Below, one piece after another: positions 33,287-41,996 of a stretch of 47,187 nucleotides of DNA (positions are counted from its first letter, which is position 1; each line of letters begins with the position of its first letter). The notes under the pieces were generated by a model. It did no database searches. It was not told the DNA's origin and saw nothing but the letters and a program-made list of their open reading frames with translations. Location: assembly GCA_039801245.1 (NCBI GenBank), contig JBDRUF010000006.1, forward strand, positions 1 to 47,187. The letters are read 5' to 3'. The stretch comes from a candidate division WOR-3 bacterium (lineage in GTDB: Bacteria > Hydrothermota > Tepidihabitantia > Tepidihabitantales > Tepidihabitantaceae). A program made the position numbers and the translations under genes.

Positions 33287-33832
33287 TTAGCCTTCAGGAA
33301 ACAGGGTCTGCGCCAGTTCTGTTATCAGCTCTTCTTTTGCTAAATTCAAGATACTGTCAAGCGAAAGGTCAATCTCCTCTTTGCCTTTACGGATAATCGC
33401 GCCTCCTGAAATTGGCACCGGCTCACCCAATTTTGTCCCAAGTTGTGAACCGAACCTCGCCCTATCGTTTTCAGAAAGGTGCACGGTTGCATCCGCTCCA
33501 GCATATTTCTCCAACAACCTTTTCAGAATCGCTACATATTCCGGGTTTTTGAGAATGGCATCCCTTGCCCTTTCACAAATCTTTTCAATCACCCGCCATT
33601 TCGCCTCAAGGAGAATCTTTTTTGCCTCCAGACGCGCCTTGCTTTTGGCGTTTTCCAGAATCACCCCGACCCGTTTTTCAACCCTTTCCCTTTGCTCCCT
33701 TATCAGCCTCTCCTCGGTCTGCTTTAACCGCTCCTCAATCTCTTTTATCTCCTTTTCCCTTTCGGCATCAATGGCCGCAACCCTTTCGCGCGCGTCCGCA
33801 AGGATTTTGTCAACCAGTTCCTTTGTGCCCAC
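33287..33832 (-). CDS. ntpE: V/A-type ATP synthase subunit E (peripheral stalk)
   Basis: 181 aa. A long charged N-terminal coiled coil (AREREVAAIDAE-type heptads, residues ~10-75) is followed by a compact C-terminal alpha/beta domain (YVAILKRLLEKYAGADATVHLSENDR ... GGAIIRKGKEEIDLSLDSILNLAKEEL), the classic subunit E layout. With the H/G-like subunit it forms the stator stalk linking V1 to membrane subunit I. The start is GTG at 33832, 2 nt after the ntpK stop. It is the last of four ATPase genes here; the expected C, F, A, B and D genes do not follow. Confidence 0.9.
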   Translation of the reverse strand: MGTKELVDKILADARERVAAIDAEREKEIKEIEERLKQTEERLIREQRERVEKRVGVILENAKSKARLEAKKILLEAKWRVIEKICERARDAILKNPEYVAILKRLLEKYAGADATVHLSENDRARFGSQLGTKLGEPVPISGGAIIRKGKEEIDLSLDSILNLAKEELITELAQTLFPEG

Positions 33833-33834
33833 TT

Positions 33835-34314
33835 TTAACCCAGTTTCACGCCCATCTGCAGAAATATCGTTGCTAACAGACCAAGGACCGCATAGGTCTC
33901 AACCAGCGCACCGAATATCACCGCCTTGGTTGCCTCGCTCGGACGCTTTGCCACCAGTTCTGCGCCTGCTGCACACACCTTTCCCTGCAAAATGGCGGTT
34001 ATCAACCCGGCAATTCCCACAGGCAGACAGGCGGCAAACATCTGCACACCCTGACCAAAGGTTATCGGCATCAGTTCGCCCAAAAGACCAAGTTTCATAA
34101 TCGCCAAAAAGGCACCAAGAAACCCGTAGAAACCCTGGGTGCCGGGAAGGGCGACAAGGATAAACAGGTTGCCGAACTTCTTCGGGTCCTCAGCCATAAC
34201 CCCGCTTGCAACCTCGGCAACCATGCGCACCCCCAATGCCGAACCGATTCCCGCTACCAATGCCGCTACCACGCATCCTAAAAGTGCTATTGCCAGACCA
34301 AATGGGTCAACCAT
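33835..34314 (-). CDS. ntpK: V/A-type ATP synthase subunit K (proteolipid, Na+ type predicted)
   Basis: 159 aa making four transmembrane helices (two fused hairpins) with a single essential carboxylate, Glu139 (LVETYAVLG). All residues that I recall binding Na+ in Enterococcus hirae NtpK have counterparts: Leu56, Thr59, Gln60 and Tyr63 in LPGTQGFYG, Gln110 in AILQGKV, and Glu139. Na+ rather than H+ translocation is therefore predicted. AAGGAGG precedes ATG 34314. The first hairpin has no carboxylate, as in NtpK-type proteolipids. Confidence 0.93.
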   Translation of the reverse strand: MVDPFGLAIALLGCVVAALVAGIGSALGVRMVAEVASGVMAEDPKKFGNLFILVALPGTQGFYGFLGAFLAIMKLGLLGELMPITFGQGVQMFAACLPVGIAGLITAILQGKVCAAGAELVAKRPSEATKAVIFGALVETYAVLGLLATIFLQMGVKLG

Positions 34315-34324
34315 TAACTCCTCC

Positions 34325-36532
34325 TTATGATTTCAATGAAACAAACTGATTAACCTCTTTAAAAGGTTGAAACGGCTCACCCCCGCCGGTATAAAAACGG
34401 GGGAAAAACTCAACATACTGCAGCCTTAATGAATGGACAAACGCTCCCAAAACATTCACAGCAATATTATAGGTATGCCCAATCACTAAAACAACCAGCG
34501 CAAGAAGAACACCGATAACAGGTATGGGCAGCAACATCCAGGCGATAACATTGATTGCCATCGCCACACCGCCGGTGCACATCCCCAAAGCCATCAGCCG
34601 GATATAGGATAACAGGACCCCAAGATAACTGGTAGCACCGTAAAGGGCATAGCCACCCCAGATGAACTTCTTCAAAAGCCTCTGCCCGCTTGGACAGAGA
34701 AAATAGAAAACTGTGCCCAAGACACCGGGAACAAATGCTGGCAAAATCCTTAAAAAATAAAGCACAATACCAATAAGGGTGGCAATACCCAGGGTAAGCC
34801 TTATCGGTGTCCAGCCCTTTTTCTCAAATACGGTAAATACCGCATATCCCATCATTGTTAAAAACACCGCCAAAACCGCCCAGCGGGCAAAACCGAACTC
34901 AGACGGTAGCCAACCCAGCCTTGCAGCGAAAAATACGAGAATTGTGCCCAAAAGCCCGAACCATAGCCACTGGGAAACCATCGTCTCCCTTTCTCTGCGC
35001 GTGAAAACAACTATTGCCGCAATCGCAAACAAAATCAGGACTAAGAGGAAAGCGTTCACCTGCTCAGAAAGCATTTTCCCAAAAACCAGCCGAACCGCCA
35101 GCCCATTTAAAAGAACAAACCAGGGCAACTGCCCCAAAAGCGCCTCATCAAATCTTTTTACCCGCAGGCAGTCCGCAATCTCAAACCCAATACCGGCAAT
35201 CAACTGGCAAAAACCCAAGGCAATGGAAAGTATAAAAAACTTCATCGGCTCCTTCATCGGGTCAAACCACAAAAGCCGGTTTTTAAAAGCGGCAAGCCAG
35301 CTAATACCCAAACGGTCAGGGATGTCACCAAACCAACCGCCGACCATTGCTCCGGCAGGGATGGTCAGAATTGCGCCGATAAGGACAATACCCAAAAGTT
35401 TATTGCTCATACCCATTTTCCTCATCAAAAGAAAGGTGATAATCGCCAGGACAATGCCATAACCGGCATCGGTCAAACACAATGCAAAGAATATCCCGAA
35501 AAATGGGGCGATCAGCCAGGTCGGGTCCATCTCCTCAGGCAAAGGCAACTGATACAACTCCAAGACCAGTTCAAACGGTCGCCAGAGCCGGCGATTGATA
35601 AGGGCAACCGGTGGCTTTTCATCAGGCTCAGGCTCAATGGGGACAAATGCTGCCAACCCGAAATCATCAATCAGTCTTTGCAACCTTTTGATGTCCCTAT
35701 CCCTTATCCAGCCGTAAATCAGAAAAACAGCATAACTCTTAACAAAATTTGCCTCAACCTCTCTTCTTTTCTCCTCGTTCAAAAGCGCATCCGCCTTTAC
35801 CTTCAGTTTTGGCAACTCCTCTGTCAGGCGCCTGATTTCCTTCTCAACCTCGGCGAGATCCTGCATAATCTGGCGTTGCTCCTGCTCAATTTTCGCTATT
35901 ATCTCAGCCGGCTTTGCACCAATCCCCTTCAGGTCAATATGCTCCCATTGTCCCTGTGCCAAAACCGCGCCTATCTCCTCGGCATACTCACTAACGAACG
36001 CCACTAACGCATAAATCCCGCCATCACCCTCACTTATTTTCTGGAGGCTTGCCGGCTTACCCTCTAACCCTGTGCGCACAATCTCATATCGGTCGTGATC
36101 GGACACCCTGCCAAAAACCACCTTTACCCCCGCAATCCTCTCCAGTTCTCCAGGTGCGTATTGTAATGATACCCAAGGCCTCAGCCGCTTAATTTCATCA
36201 TCGATATTTTTCAGACGGTTCTCAAGTTCGCCCCTTTTTGCGCTCAGCCGCTCTATCTTTAATAGATGTTCCTTGGGGTCATAACCTCTCGCAATCGCCT
36301 CGTATTCACTCCGGGAAATTGTAACCTTTGGTGCCACCTTCCTTCCCGCAGCAGCGCTTAACACCTCAATCGTACTCAACAACTGCTTGAGCCTCTCACC
36401 CCTTTCCTCGGTTTCTGCCTGAACGGTCTTGGTGATATGAAACACCCCTAACCGCTGTAACCTTGAAAGAAACTCATCCTTACCATCAATGTGGACCGCA
36501 ATAACCGCCTTGCTTACCCGATCTATTGCCAC
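34325..36532 (-). CDS. ntpI: V/A-type ATP synthase subunit I (membrane stator subunit a)
   Basis: 735 aa. The soluble N-terminal half has two coiled-coil stretches (around SAKRGELENRLKNIDDEIKRL and EKEIRRLTEELPKLKVKADALL). The C-terminal half (from about residue 345) has seven or eight membrane helices. The segment SYIRLMALGM carries the conserved Arg that faces the proteolipid ring. The start is GTG at 36532, overlapping the stalk-subunit stop by 10 nt, so the two are coupled. Confidence 0.93.
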   Translation of the reverse strand: MAIDRVSKAVIAVHIDGKDEFLSRLQRLGVFHITKTVQAETEERGERLKQLLSTIEVLSAAAGRKVAPKVTISRSEYEAIARGYDPKEHLLKIERLSAKRGELENRLKNIDDEIKRLRPWVSLQYAPGELERIAGVKVVFGRVSDHDRYEIVRTGLEGKPASLQKISEGDGGIYALVAFVSEYAEEIGAVLAQGQWEHIDLKGIGAKPAEIIAKIEQEQRQIMQDLAEVEKEIRRLTEELPKLKVKADALLNEEKRREVEANFVKSYAVFLIYGWIRDRDIKRLQRLIDDFGLAAFVPIEPEPDEKPPVALINRRLWRPFELVLELYQLPLPEEMDPTWLIAPFFGIFFALCLTDAGYGIVLAIITFLLMRKMGMSNKLLGIVLIGAILTIPAGAMVGGWFGDIPDRLGISWLAAFKNRLLWFDPMKEPMKFFILSIALGFCQLIAGIGFEIADCLRVKRFDEALLGQLPWFVLLNGLAVRLVFGKMLSEQVNAFLLVLILFAIAAIVVFTRRERETMVSQWLWFGLLGTILVFFAARLGWLPSEFGFARWAVLAVFLTMMGYAVFTVFEKKGWTPIRLTLGIATLIGIVLYFLRILPAFVPGVLGTVFYFLCPSGQRLLKKFIWGGYALYGATSYLGVLLSYIRLMALGMCTGGVAMAINVIAWMLLPIPVIGVLLALVVLVIGHTYNIAVNVLGAFVHSLRLQYVEFFPRFYTGGGEPFQPFKEVNQFVSLKS

Positions 36533-36852
36533 TTCTCCAGCATCCTTCTCATTAGCATTGCTACCGCCTGATGCAGCCGCTGTTCAGGAATATTCTCCAA
36601 AACCTGTGCCTGTTTTTTAGCATCTTCAACTATCTGGGAAAAGAGATTCTTTGCCTCAATTTCTGCCTTTGCCAATGCCTCATTAAACTCCCTTTGCAAA
36701 CGCTCGCGCAGTCCCTCAATCTCCACCTTAGCCTTAACCTGAGCCTGTTCAACCGCTTCAATCTTCTTTTGTTCGGCAGCAGTAATCAGCATCTTCGCCT
36801 GCGCCTCTGCCGCCTTAATCTCCTTTATGACATCCAGCTCCTCTATCGCCAT
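36523..36852 (-). CDS. V/A-type ATP synthase subunit G/H (peripheral stalk)
   Basis: 109 aa, almost entirely one helix rich in Ala, Glu, Lys and Gln (KEIKAAEAQAKMLITAAEQKK ... EIEGLRERLQREFNEALAKAEIEAK), as in archaeal AhaH and bacterial V-type G/H subunits that pair with subunit E. GAGAGG lies 11 nt before ATG. It is the first ATPase gene of this group and follows the GyrI-like lipoprotein by 59 nt with no clear promoter between, so co-transcription is likely. Confidence 0.85.
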   Translation of the reverse strand: MAIEELDVIKEIKAAEAQAKMLITAAEQKKIEAVEQAQVKAKVEIEGLRERLQREFNEALAKAEIEAKNLFSQIVEDAKKQAQVLENIPEQRLHQAVAMLMRRMLEKWQ

Positions 36853-36911
36853 AAAACCAACCTCTCAGCACACCATTTCTCAGTCCTGAACCAGGAACTG
36901 CCTTACCTGCA

Positions 36912-37511
36912 TCAACTACCGCCTGTCTCTTCCTTATCACCCTCTTCATCAGGCACCGGCTGGACAACAAAACCAGCCTTAACCTTGATTGACTCTGAGG
37001 GCACCTCCCCGCCGCTCAAGTAAAATTCAACCGCCGGACCAGCAATCACCAAATCCTGTTCATCAATCCAGTTGGTTAGTTTGTCATAGGTTTCAGAGAT
37101 TTTTTCCAACCCGCCGGTATGAATGGTAAAGGCAACAGTTATCGGTCCGAGCGCGGTAATATCTATTCCTGACTTCTCATCCCCCTTGGTCTCAGGAGGC
37201 ACAGGCACGCACACCGCCCAACTGCAACTTTCCGGTGACACATCTGCTGGTGAATCGTAGTAAAGTGTAAATGGTTGACCAGCAGGTGTTACCTTATTTG
37301 CCTCAAGCCAGGTCATTAAATCGGCCATTGCCTGCTTGACTTCAGAATATGGTCCGGTCCTGTTCAAAGTGGCAACTGTCATTGCCGGCAAGGTCTCTAA
37401 CTTAACAGCAAACTGCTCTACCGGCTTTGCCTTTTCCTCTTTTGCGCCACAACTGATTAAGAACACTACCACAGCGAAGACAAACACTATTTTCCAACTT
37501 TTATTGAGCAT
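36912..37511 (-). CDS. Lipoprotein with GyrI-like ligand-binding domain
   Basis: 199 aa. Lipoprotein signal VFVFAVVVFLISC, with Cys at the lipobox. The rest resembles a GyrI-like/SOUL-type small-molecule-binding domain: KLETLPAMTVATLNRTGPYSEVKQAMADLMTWLEANK, TLYYDSPADVSPESCSWAVCVPV, TVAFTIHTGGLEKISETYDKLTNWI and VEFYL (the usual E-Y-Y/L end). It probably binds a hydrophobic or cationic compound in the periplasm. Consensus promoter and AAAGGAG upstream. It is the first gene before the V-ATPase genes. Confidence 0.82.
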   Translation of the reverse strand: MLNKSWKIVFVFAVVVFLISCGAKEEKAKPVEQFAVKLETLPAMTVATLNRTGPYSEVKQAMADLMTWLEANKVTPAGQPFTLYYDSPADVSPESCSWAVCVPVPPETKGDEKSGIDITALGPITVAFTIHTGGLEKISETYDKLTNWIDEQDLVIAGPAVEFYLSGGEVPSESIKVKAGFVVQPVPDEEGDKEETGGS

Positions 37512-37779
37512 TACTTCTCCTTTCAGATTACATTGATTATAATCGGGCTTACGATTATAAACCCATCCCCTCCTCTGTCAAGAAATTGTATAAGTCAAAT
37601 ACATTGGCGACATTTTGGTTTTGAAGTTCGTATAATCAGGTCTCTTATGATAAACCCTATCCAGTTTTAAAAATTGCCTTCTTGGATTTCAAAAAATTAC
37701 CAGTCAAACTATCTCAATGTCAGCATTAAGTAAAGAAAGAAAACCGCAGACACATCCAAGGAGAATCTTGGCTAACTTT
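37512..37779. other. Intergenic region before the GyrI-like lipoprotein gene
   Basis: Contains the promoter at 37554-37581. The 200 bp nearer the YncE-like gene shows only a weak 5-bp hairpin (CCAAG/CTTGG near 37757) and no convincing terminator. Confidence 0.5.
37554..37581 (-). promoter_or_regulatory. Promoter of the GyrI-lipoprotein/V-ATPase unit
   Basis: On the minus strand: TTGACA (complement of 37576-37581), a 16-nt spacer and TATAAT (complement of 37554-37559). Both boxes match consensus exactly. Confidence 0.85.
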
Positions 37780-40275
37780 TCATCTGATGACGGTAAACTT
37801 CTGGACCAGGGTGCGGCTATGTTCTTCTATTGTGGCAAAGTATATTCCCGGTGCGAGGTTGCGGGCATCAAGGGTGTTCTGATTTGGCTTGAGGTTTTTC
37901 ACAATTCTGCCACAGGCATCAACTATTTTTATTTCGCCTTTTGCCCGCTGTTGCACGATAAAGCGGCTGCCAACTGAAGGTGAAATCAGCACCATCTTGG
38001 GCTTGGTTTCATTTGCGGGTTTATCCTGAACCCCAATCAGATTGTCCTTTACCGCCACCACCCGCGCATACCGATAGTCGTTAATATAAACCACATTGTT
38101 TATATAATTCCATTGCATTATCTCTGGCTTGATTGGCGAATAAAAGGAGTCAATAATTGTGTTTGTCCGACAGTCAATTACCATAATCATCGGGTTGCGG
38201 GTCTGAGTTAATGAGGTGTCATAATTGGGGAGGTAGAATCGGTCGCTGATCGGATTCCATAAGCATTCTTCTAAGAAATGTCCATACCTAATTCCACAAA
38301 AGAGAATCGTGTCCATTATCTGATTTGCAGCGCAATCAATGACAATGATACCACCAGAAGAATGAGGATAGTAAATCCGGTCGTCAATTGAGTCATAATA
38401 GAAGAAGGGCTCACTGGTAATAGGCACATCCATAACCGAGTCGATCACCGTGTCAGCTTTGGCATCAAGGACATAAACCCGGTCCTGGTAAGGACAGCCC
38501 ATATATATTTGATGGATGTCGCCCTTATTGCGAAAGGCAAGGGGTCTGCCAATGGAATCAATTACCTTTATCACTGTATCACCTTCGCCATCTATTATGA
38601 AGGTTTTTAACCCTGAGGGCATATAGGTAATGGCAGCATAGACCTTGTCGGTATAAGGATTGACATAGCCATCGCCGCTTTCACCAACATCAATTACATT
38701 TTTTATCTCATCATTCTCGCAATCAATGATATAGATGTAGTAGTTGCGCATGAGCTCACTGAAGGGAATGGTATACAACTTGTTCCTTCGAGAACTGTAG
38801 AGGAGATAGTGCCCGCCGATATAACCAGGGATGAAATTGATGAGTGAATCAGTTTCACCATCTAACACATATACCCCGCGGTATTGAGCTGAGGTCAGGT
38901 AGATTTTATTCTCACGGGTGGCGGTGGTGAAATGGAAGAACCATTCTTCACTTGGAACACGGGACGAAAGGTCAACAACTTTTAAAGGAAGGTTGGTGCT
39001 GGCATCATAGACAGTAAGGATTGAGGAGAATGAGTCCCCGTAGATGTCGTTGATGTAGAGACGGTTGGTAACCGGTTGCCACATTATGTGGCTATTTATA
39101 TAACCGATTTTCAAACAGGTTTCCAGCTGTCGCCGGTTGCAGTCAATGATAAAGAGATTGGTTCCATCATTCAGATACAGTCTGTTCGCAGTTGGGTGGA
39201 AAATATAACCGCCATTTAAATGACCCGGAACCGGGATTTCTTCAATCAATGAGTTTGTTTCGCCGTCAAACACCCTGACCCAGGCTATAGGTGGCGGTTC
39301 CGGATTTAACGAAATTGTATAAAGATGGTCGGTATTGGGATTGTAAAACAGGTCACGCAAACTGGATCGTGGAAACAGGAGGGAATCGGTAAGTTGGACT
39401 GTATTTAAGTCGATGATATATATCAAATCATTGGGCCAGTGGGATGGCACACCCGCATACAATTTATTGGCGGAGGTGTTATGAACAAGCCACCAACACC
39501 CCGTTGGCAGTTGCAGCTCACCGAGAACCTGATTGGTAAGACAGTCAATAATCTCGATTTGTGTGGTCTGGGATGAAGTAGCAGTTGCAAACAGCCGTTC
39601 ACTTTCCGATGAGAGAGAAATATTCTGATAACCAAGATTGGGCGGGGCGCTGATTGAGTCGGTAATTGTGTCATTGGTGCAGTCAAAATAATATATTGCT
39701 GTTTGAGTGCAGATGTAGGCGCAACTACGGAGAGAATGAAATACGGTTCTCCAGTGCAACCCCGGCATTTCCTTTATCACCTCGTTATTTCGGCAGTCTA
39801 TCACATAGGTAACAGGCTCACTCTCGTAAAACCACACGGTGCAGTAAATTTTATTGGCGGGAATGCTGATGTTAAGTCGGACATTACTACCGGACCGGGG
39901 TCGCAATCCACCGGTGGGAAGGGTGATGGTATCAACTATTGCCTGAGTGGAGCAGTTGATAACATATAAATTTACTGCCGTATCAGAAGGAAGAACTATC
40001 GAACCCATATATAGGGAGTTGTTATCGGGATTGAAGATAACAGGTCCGGTGATGTTGCGGAGCGGTTTTAACCTCGTTTTTGTTGCACAATCTAAGACCA
40101 CCGCGTTGTTGTGTGAGATGATATAAAGCCTGTTCATAACCGGATTAAATAAGATGTCGTCGAACTCGCCGCAGCCGCCTAAGGTGTCAGGAATATAAAG
40201 AGTGTCAAGGAATTGGGACTGGGCTGGACCGGCAAGCAAAATCCCGACAGCAAGGAAAAGGATTGTATTTTTCAT
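37780..40275 (-). CDS. Secreted YncE/YVTN-type propeller protein with sorting tail
   Basis: 831 aa with a signal peptide (MKNTILFLAVGILLAGPAQS). About fifteen repeats of ~45 residues follow the pattern LYIISHNNAVVLDCATKT, IYYFDCTNDTITDSI and VYVLDGETDSLINFIPG, as in YVTN/YncE propellers; the number suggests two propellers in tandem. Each blade ends in a formula about a value and its 'cause' (DCxxNxIxD). The Por-type tail is IVDACGRIVKNL ... NLAPGIYFATI ... KFTVIR. GGAGGTGA precedes ATG. It is the second gene after the frameshifted Kelch gene, with a 37-nt gap that carries the 14-nt complementary element. Confidence 0.85.
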   Translation of the reverse strand: MKNTILFLAVGILLAGPAQSQFLDTLYIPDTLGGCGEFDDILFNPVMNRLYIISHNNAVVLDCATKTRLKPLRNITGPVIFNPDNNSLYMGSIVLPSDTAVNLYVINCSTQAIVDTITLPTGGLRPRSGSNVRLNISIPANKIYCTVWFYESEPVTYVIDCRNNEVIKEMPGLHWRTVFHSLRSCAYICTQTAIYYFDCTNDTITDSISAPPNLGYQNISLSSESERLFATATSSQTTQIEIIDCLTNQVLGELQLPTGCWWLVHNTSANKLYAGVPSHWPNDLIYIIDLNTVQLTDSLLFPRSSLRDLFYNPNTDHLYTISLNPEPPPIAWVRVFDGETNSLIEEIPVPGHLNGGYIFHPTANRLYLNDGTNLFIIDCNRRQLETCLKIGYINSHIMWQPVTNRLYINDIYGDSFSSILTVYDASTNLPLKVVDLSSRVPSEEWFFHFTTATRENKIYLTSAQYRGVYVLDGETDSLINFIPGYIGGHYLLYSSRRNKLYTIPFSELMRNYYIYIIDCENDEIKNVIDVGESGDGYVNPYTDKVYAAITYMPSGLKTFIIDGEGDTVIKVIDSIGRPLAFRNKGDIHQIYMGCPYQDRVYVLDAKADTVIDSVMDVPITSEPFFYYDSIDDRIYYPHSSGGIIVIDCAANQIMDTILFCGIRYGHFLEECLWNPISDRFYLPNYDTSLTQTRNPMIMVIDCRTNTIIDSFYSPIKPEIMQWNYINNVVYINDYRYARVVAVKDNLIGVQDKPANETKPKMVLISPSVGSRFIVQQRAKGEIKIVDACGRIVKNLKPNQNTLDARNLAPGIYFATIEEHSRTLVQKFTVIR

Positions 40276-40291
40276 ATTTCACCTCCAATCC

Positions 40292-40305
40292 TGCGGCAGG
40301 GTGTC
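40292..40305. repeat. 14-bp inverted repeat, left copy
   Basis: TGCGGCAGGGTGTC on the plus strand. It is the exact reverse complement of 41780-41793. It lies between the Kelch-type gene and the ribosome binding site of the YncE-like gene. Confidence 0.85.
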
Positions 40306-40312
40306 ATATTTT

Positions 40313-41744
40313 TTACTTTACTATCAACTTGCCGCCTGTTTCTGCGGCATTTATCTTGATTCTGTAGAAATAGACACCAGCAGGAACTTTTTTGCCCTCA
40401 AAGTCCTTCAAATTCCACATGCACTTGCCGTTCTCAAGCTTCAACTGGTTGACAAGTGTGCCGTTTTCAGAATAGATTTTTAGGATGATATTGTGAGGGG
40501 CTCCAAGAATCTGGAAGGAGGCACTTCTTTGTGCCGGATTGGGCAAGGCGATAAAGGTTTTAGCCGGGGTGAGTAACGAGGAAGAGGGTTGGCTGCCCTT
40601 TAGTTCAGTGGGAAATTCAGTATAAAAGCCGATGCGGTCATTGTTGTAGCCGAAAGACGCCCAGATACCGGGCAGGGAATCGGAGGGGTTTTGGGAATAC
40701 CAGTAGGCGCCAAAAACAAGGTCTGAGCCATAGGCAACAATGTAAGGCGGGTCTTCACCATCAGGCGACCAATTGTCAGGGACATCATAACAGTTAAACA
40801 CATTATCGTAGCCACCGTGAAAACAGTGAAGGATGGAAGCCCTTTCTGCAGTAGGTTCTTGCGTCAGGTTTCCCCAGGTGTCGTGAGAAACCAAGGCGCC
40901 ACCAATACCTGCTCCTGGGCGGATTAGATTATCGCGTGCCTCCCAGGTCATACTGGAAATTTCATATCTGCTGAAGCGCCTACCAGTATTTGACATCCAA
41001 GAGTAGCCCTGCATCGCATAGATATGTGTAGGTGAAAGTGTTAAATAAGGAACAGGTGGCCACATCGCCAAGTCTGCACCCTCATAAAAGCAGGTATCCG
41101 TATACCCTGGTTCATTAGTGGTGAACGGGGGTAAGAGTTGCCATACGGGAATCGGTGGCGGTGACTTGATTGACCCCTGACCTCCGTAAACCCGGTTATA
41201 GACCCCAAATTCAGGACTTCCGCCTCCTTTTATTAGATAAAACTTGGTGACCGGCCACCCAGGGACCATTGCAAAGCCCCCGAATTTCAAACTCCCACCC
41301 GCACCTATTGGAACCTCTCCAGGGATAAATGTTTCCTTGCTCCAGGTTTGCGTTGGAACATCAAAAGCCCAGAGTTCATTTCTGCCACCAAAAACGGCAA
41401 GGACCTTTTCCTCAGGTGGGTTAGTATACGGGTTGAAGAAATAGCAGATGGAGGCATCATGACAGGGTGCTATTTCACGGGGTGGACCTGGTAATTGGTG
41501 CCAAACTATTGTTCCTCCAAAACCAGCATACGCCCAGAAAAAGCCATAAGGAGCTCTATTGCAAGAGTCTACCAGAAGGAAAAGTTTGCCATATGGTTCG
41601 CCGGGTCTATGTCCGTAGGTTAAAGCGCTCCCCATCCCGGTTCGATTGTATGGGTAGGGGGGTATTAAAATAAGCCCATTCTCCTCCTGTGGCTACCAAG
41701 GGGAGAGAAAGCATTAAAAACCCTTTGATTATGAGGTGTTTCAT
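40313..41744 (-). pseudogene. Frameshifted secreted Kelch-type protein with FlgD-like tail
   Basis: AAAGGAGG precedes ATG 41744, which opens a signal peptide (MKHLIIKGFLMLSLPLVATG) and GEWAYFNTP; that frame ends at 41607. The rest of the protein continues in the +1 frame (YPYNRTGMGSALTYGHRPG...), which runs 440 codons from an internal ATG at 41635 to 40313. The switch point falls at a run of six C in the coding strand (41657-41662). The body has Kelch-like blades (VLAVFGGRNELWAFD, FYLIKGGGSPEFG, IYAMQGYSW) and an FlgD-Ig tail (YSENGTLVNQL ... WNLKDFEGKKVPAGVYFYRI). It may be a true frameshift, a slippage or phase-variable site, or a sequencing error. Both halves keep good coding sequence, so any break is recent. 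Confidence 0.8.
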
Positions 41745-41779
41745 CTTAGCCTCCTTTTTCCTTATATAGTGGAGAGTTA

Positions 41780-41793
41780 GACACCCTGCCGCA
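41780..41793. repeat. 14-bp inverted repeat, right copy
   Basis: GACACCCTGCCGCA on the plus strand, exact reverse complement of 40292-40305. Its right edge (41793) coincides with the predicted transcription start of the minus-strand Kelch-type gene. Confidence 0.85.
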
Positions 41794-41799
41794 TAACTA

Positions 41800-41827
41800 A
41801 TCATACTACAATTCAGCCTCGTGTCAA
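41800..41827 (-). promoter_or_regulatory. Promoter of the frameshifted Kelch gene/YncE-like operon
   Basis: On the minus strand: TTGACA (complement of 41822-41827), a 16-nt spacer and TATGAT (complement of 41800-41805). The predicted start is about 41793. Confidence 0.7.
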
Positions 41828-41962
41828 GCAGATGTATAATTCAATTTGCCACCTGTGCCACGGATGTTACCAAAAACCGCTTGATTTCCATAAATAACCC
41901 CTAACCCCTAATGTCGCATAGGTATCTTAACTTTTCCTAAATCGTCACAACCCGGTCGCTTG

Positions 41963-41990
41963 TTGACAAAGGAATTATTATCTGTATAAT
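41963..41990 (+). promoter_or_regulatory. Promoter of the Ycf48-like gene (leaderless)
   Basis: Perfect TTGACA (41963-41968), a 16-nt spacer and perfect TATAAT (41985-41990). Only six bases (AAACCG) separate the -10 box from the ATG at 41997. Confidence 0.88.
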
Positions 41991-41996
41991 AAACCG

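Larger units (their letters stand above)
41745..41996. other. Divergent promoter region
   Basis: Carries the minus-strand promoter of the Kelch-type gene (41800-41827) and the plus-strand promoter of the Ycf48-like gene (41963-41990). Between them nothing is recognisable except a short AACCCCT direct repeat near 41896-41910. Confidence 0.6.

Noticed and set aside
37717-37977. 86-codon plus-strand ORF
   Set aside because: It overlaps the sorting-tail end of the YncE-like gene in antisense and has no ribosome binding site or recognisable motif.
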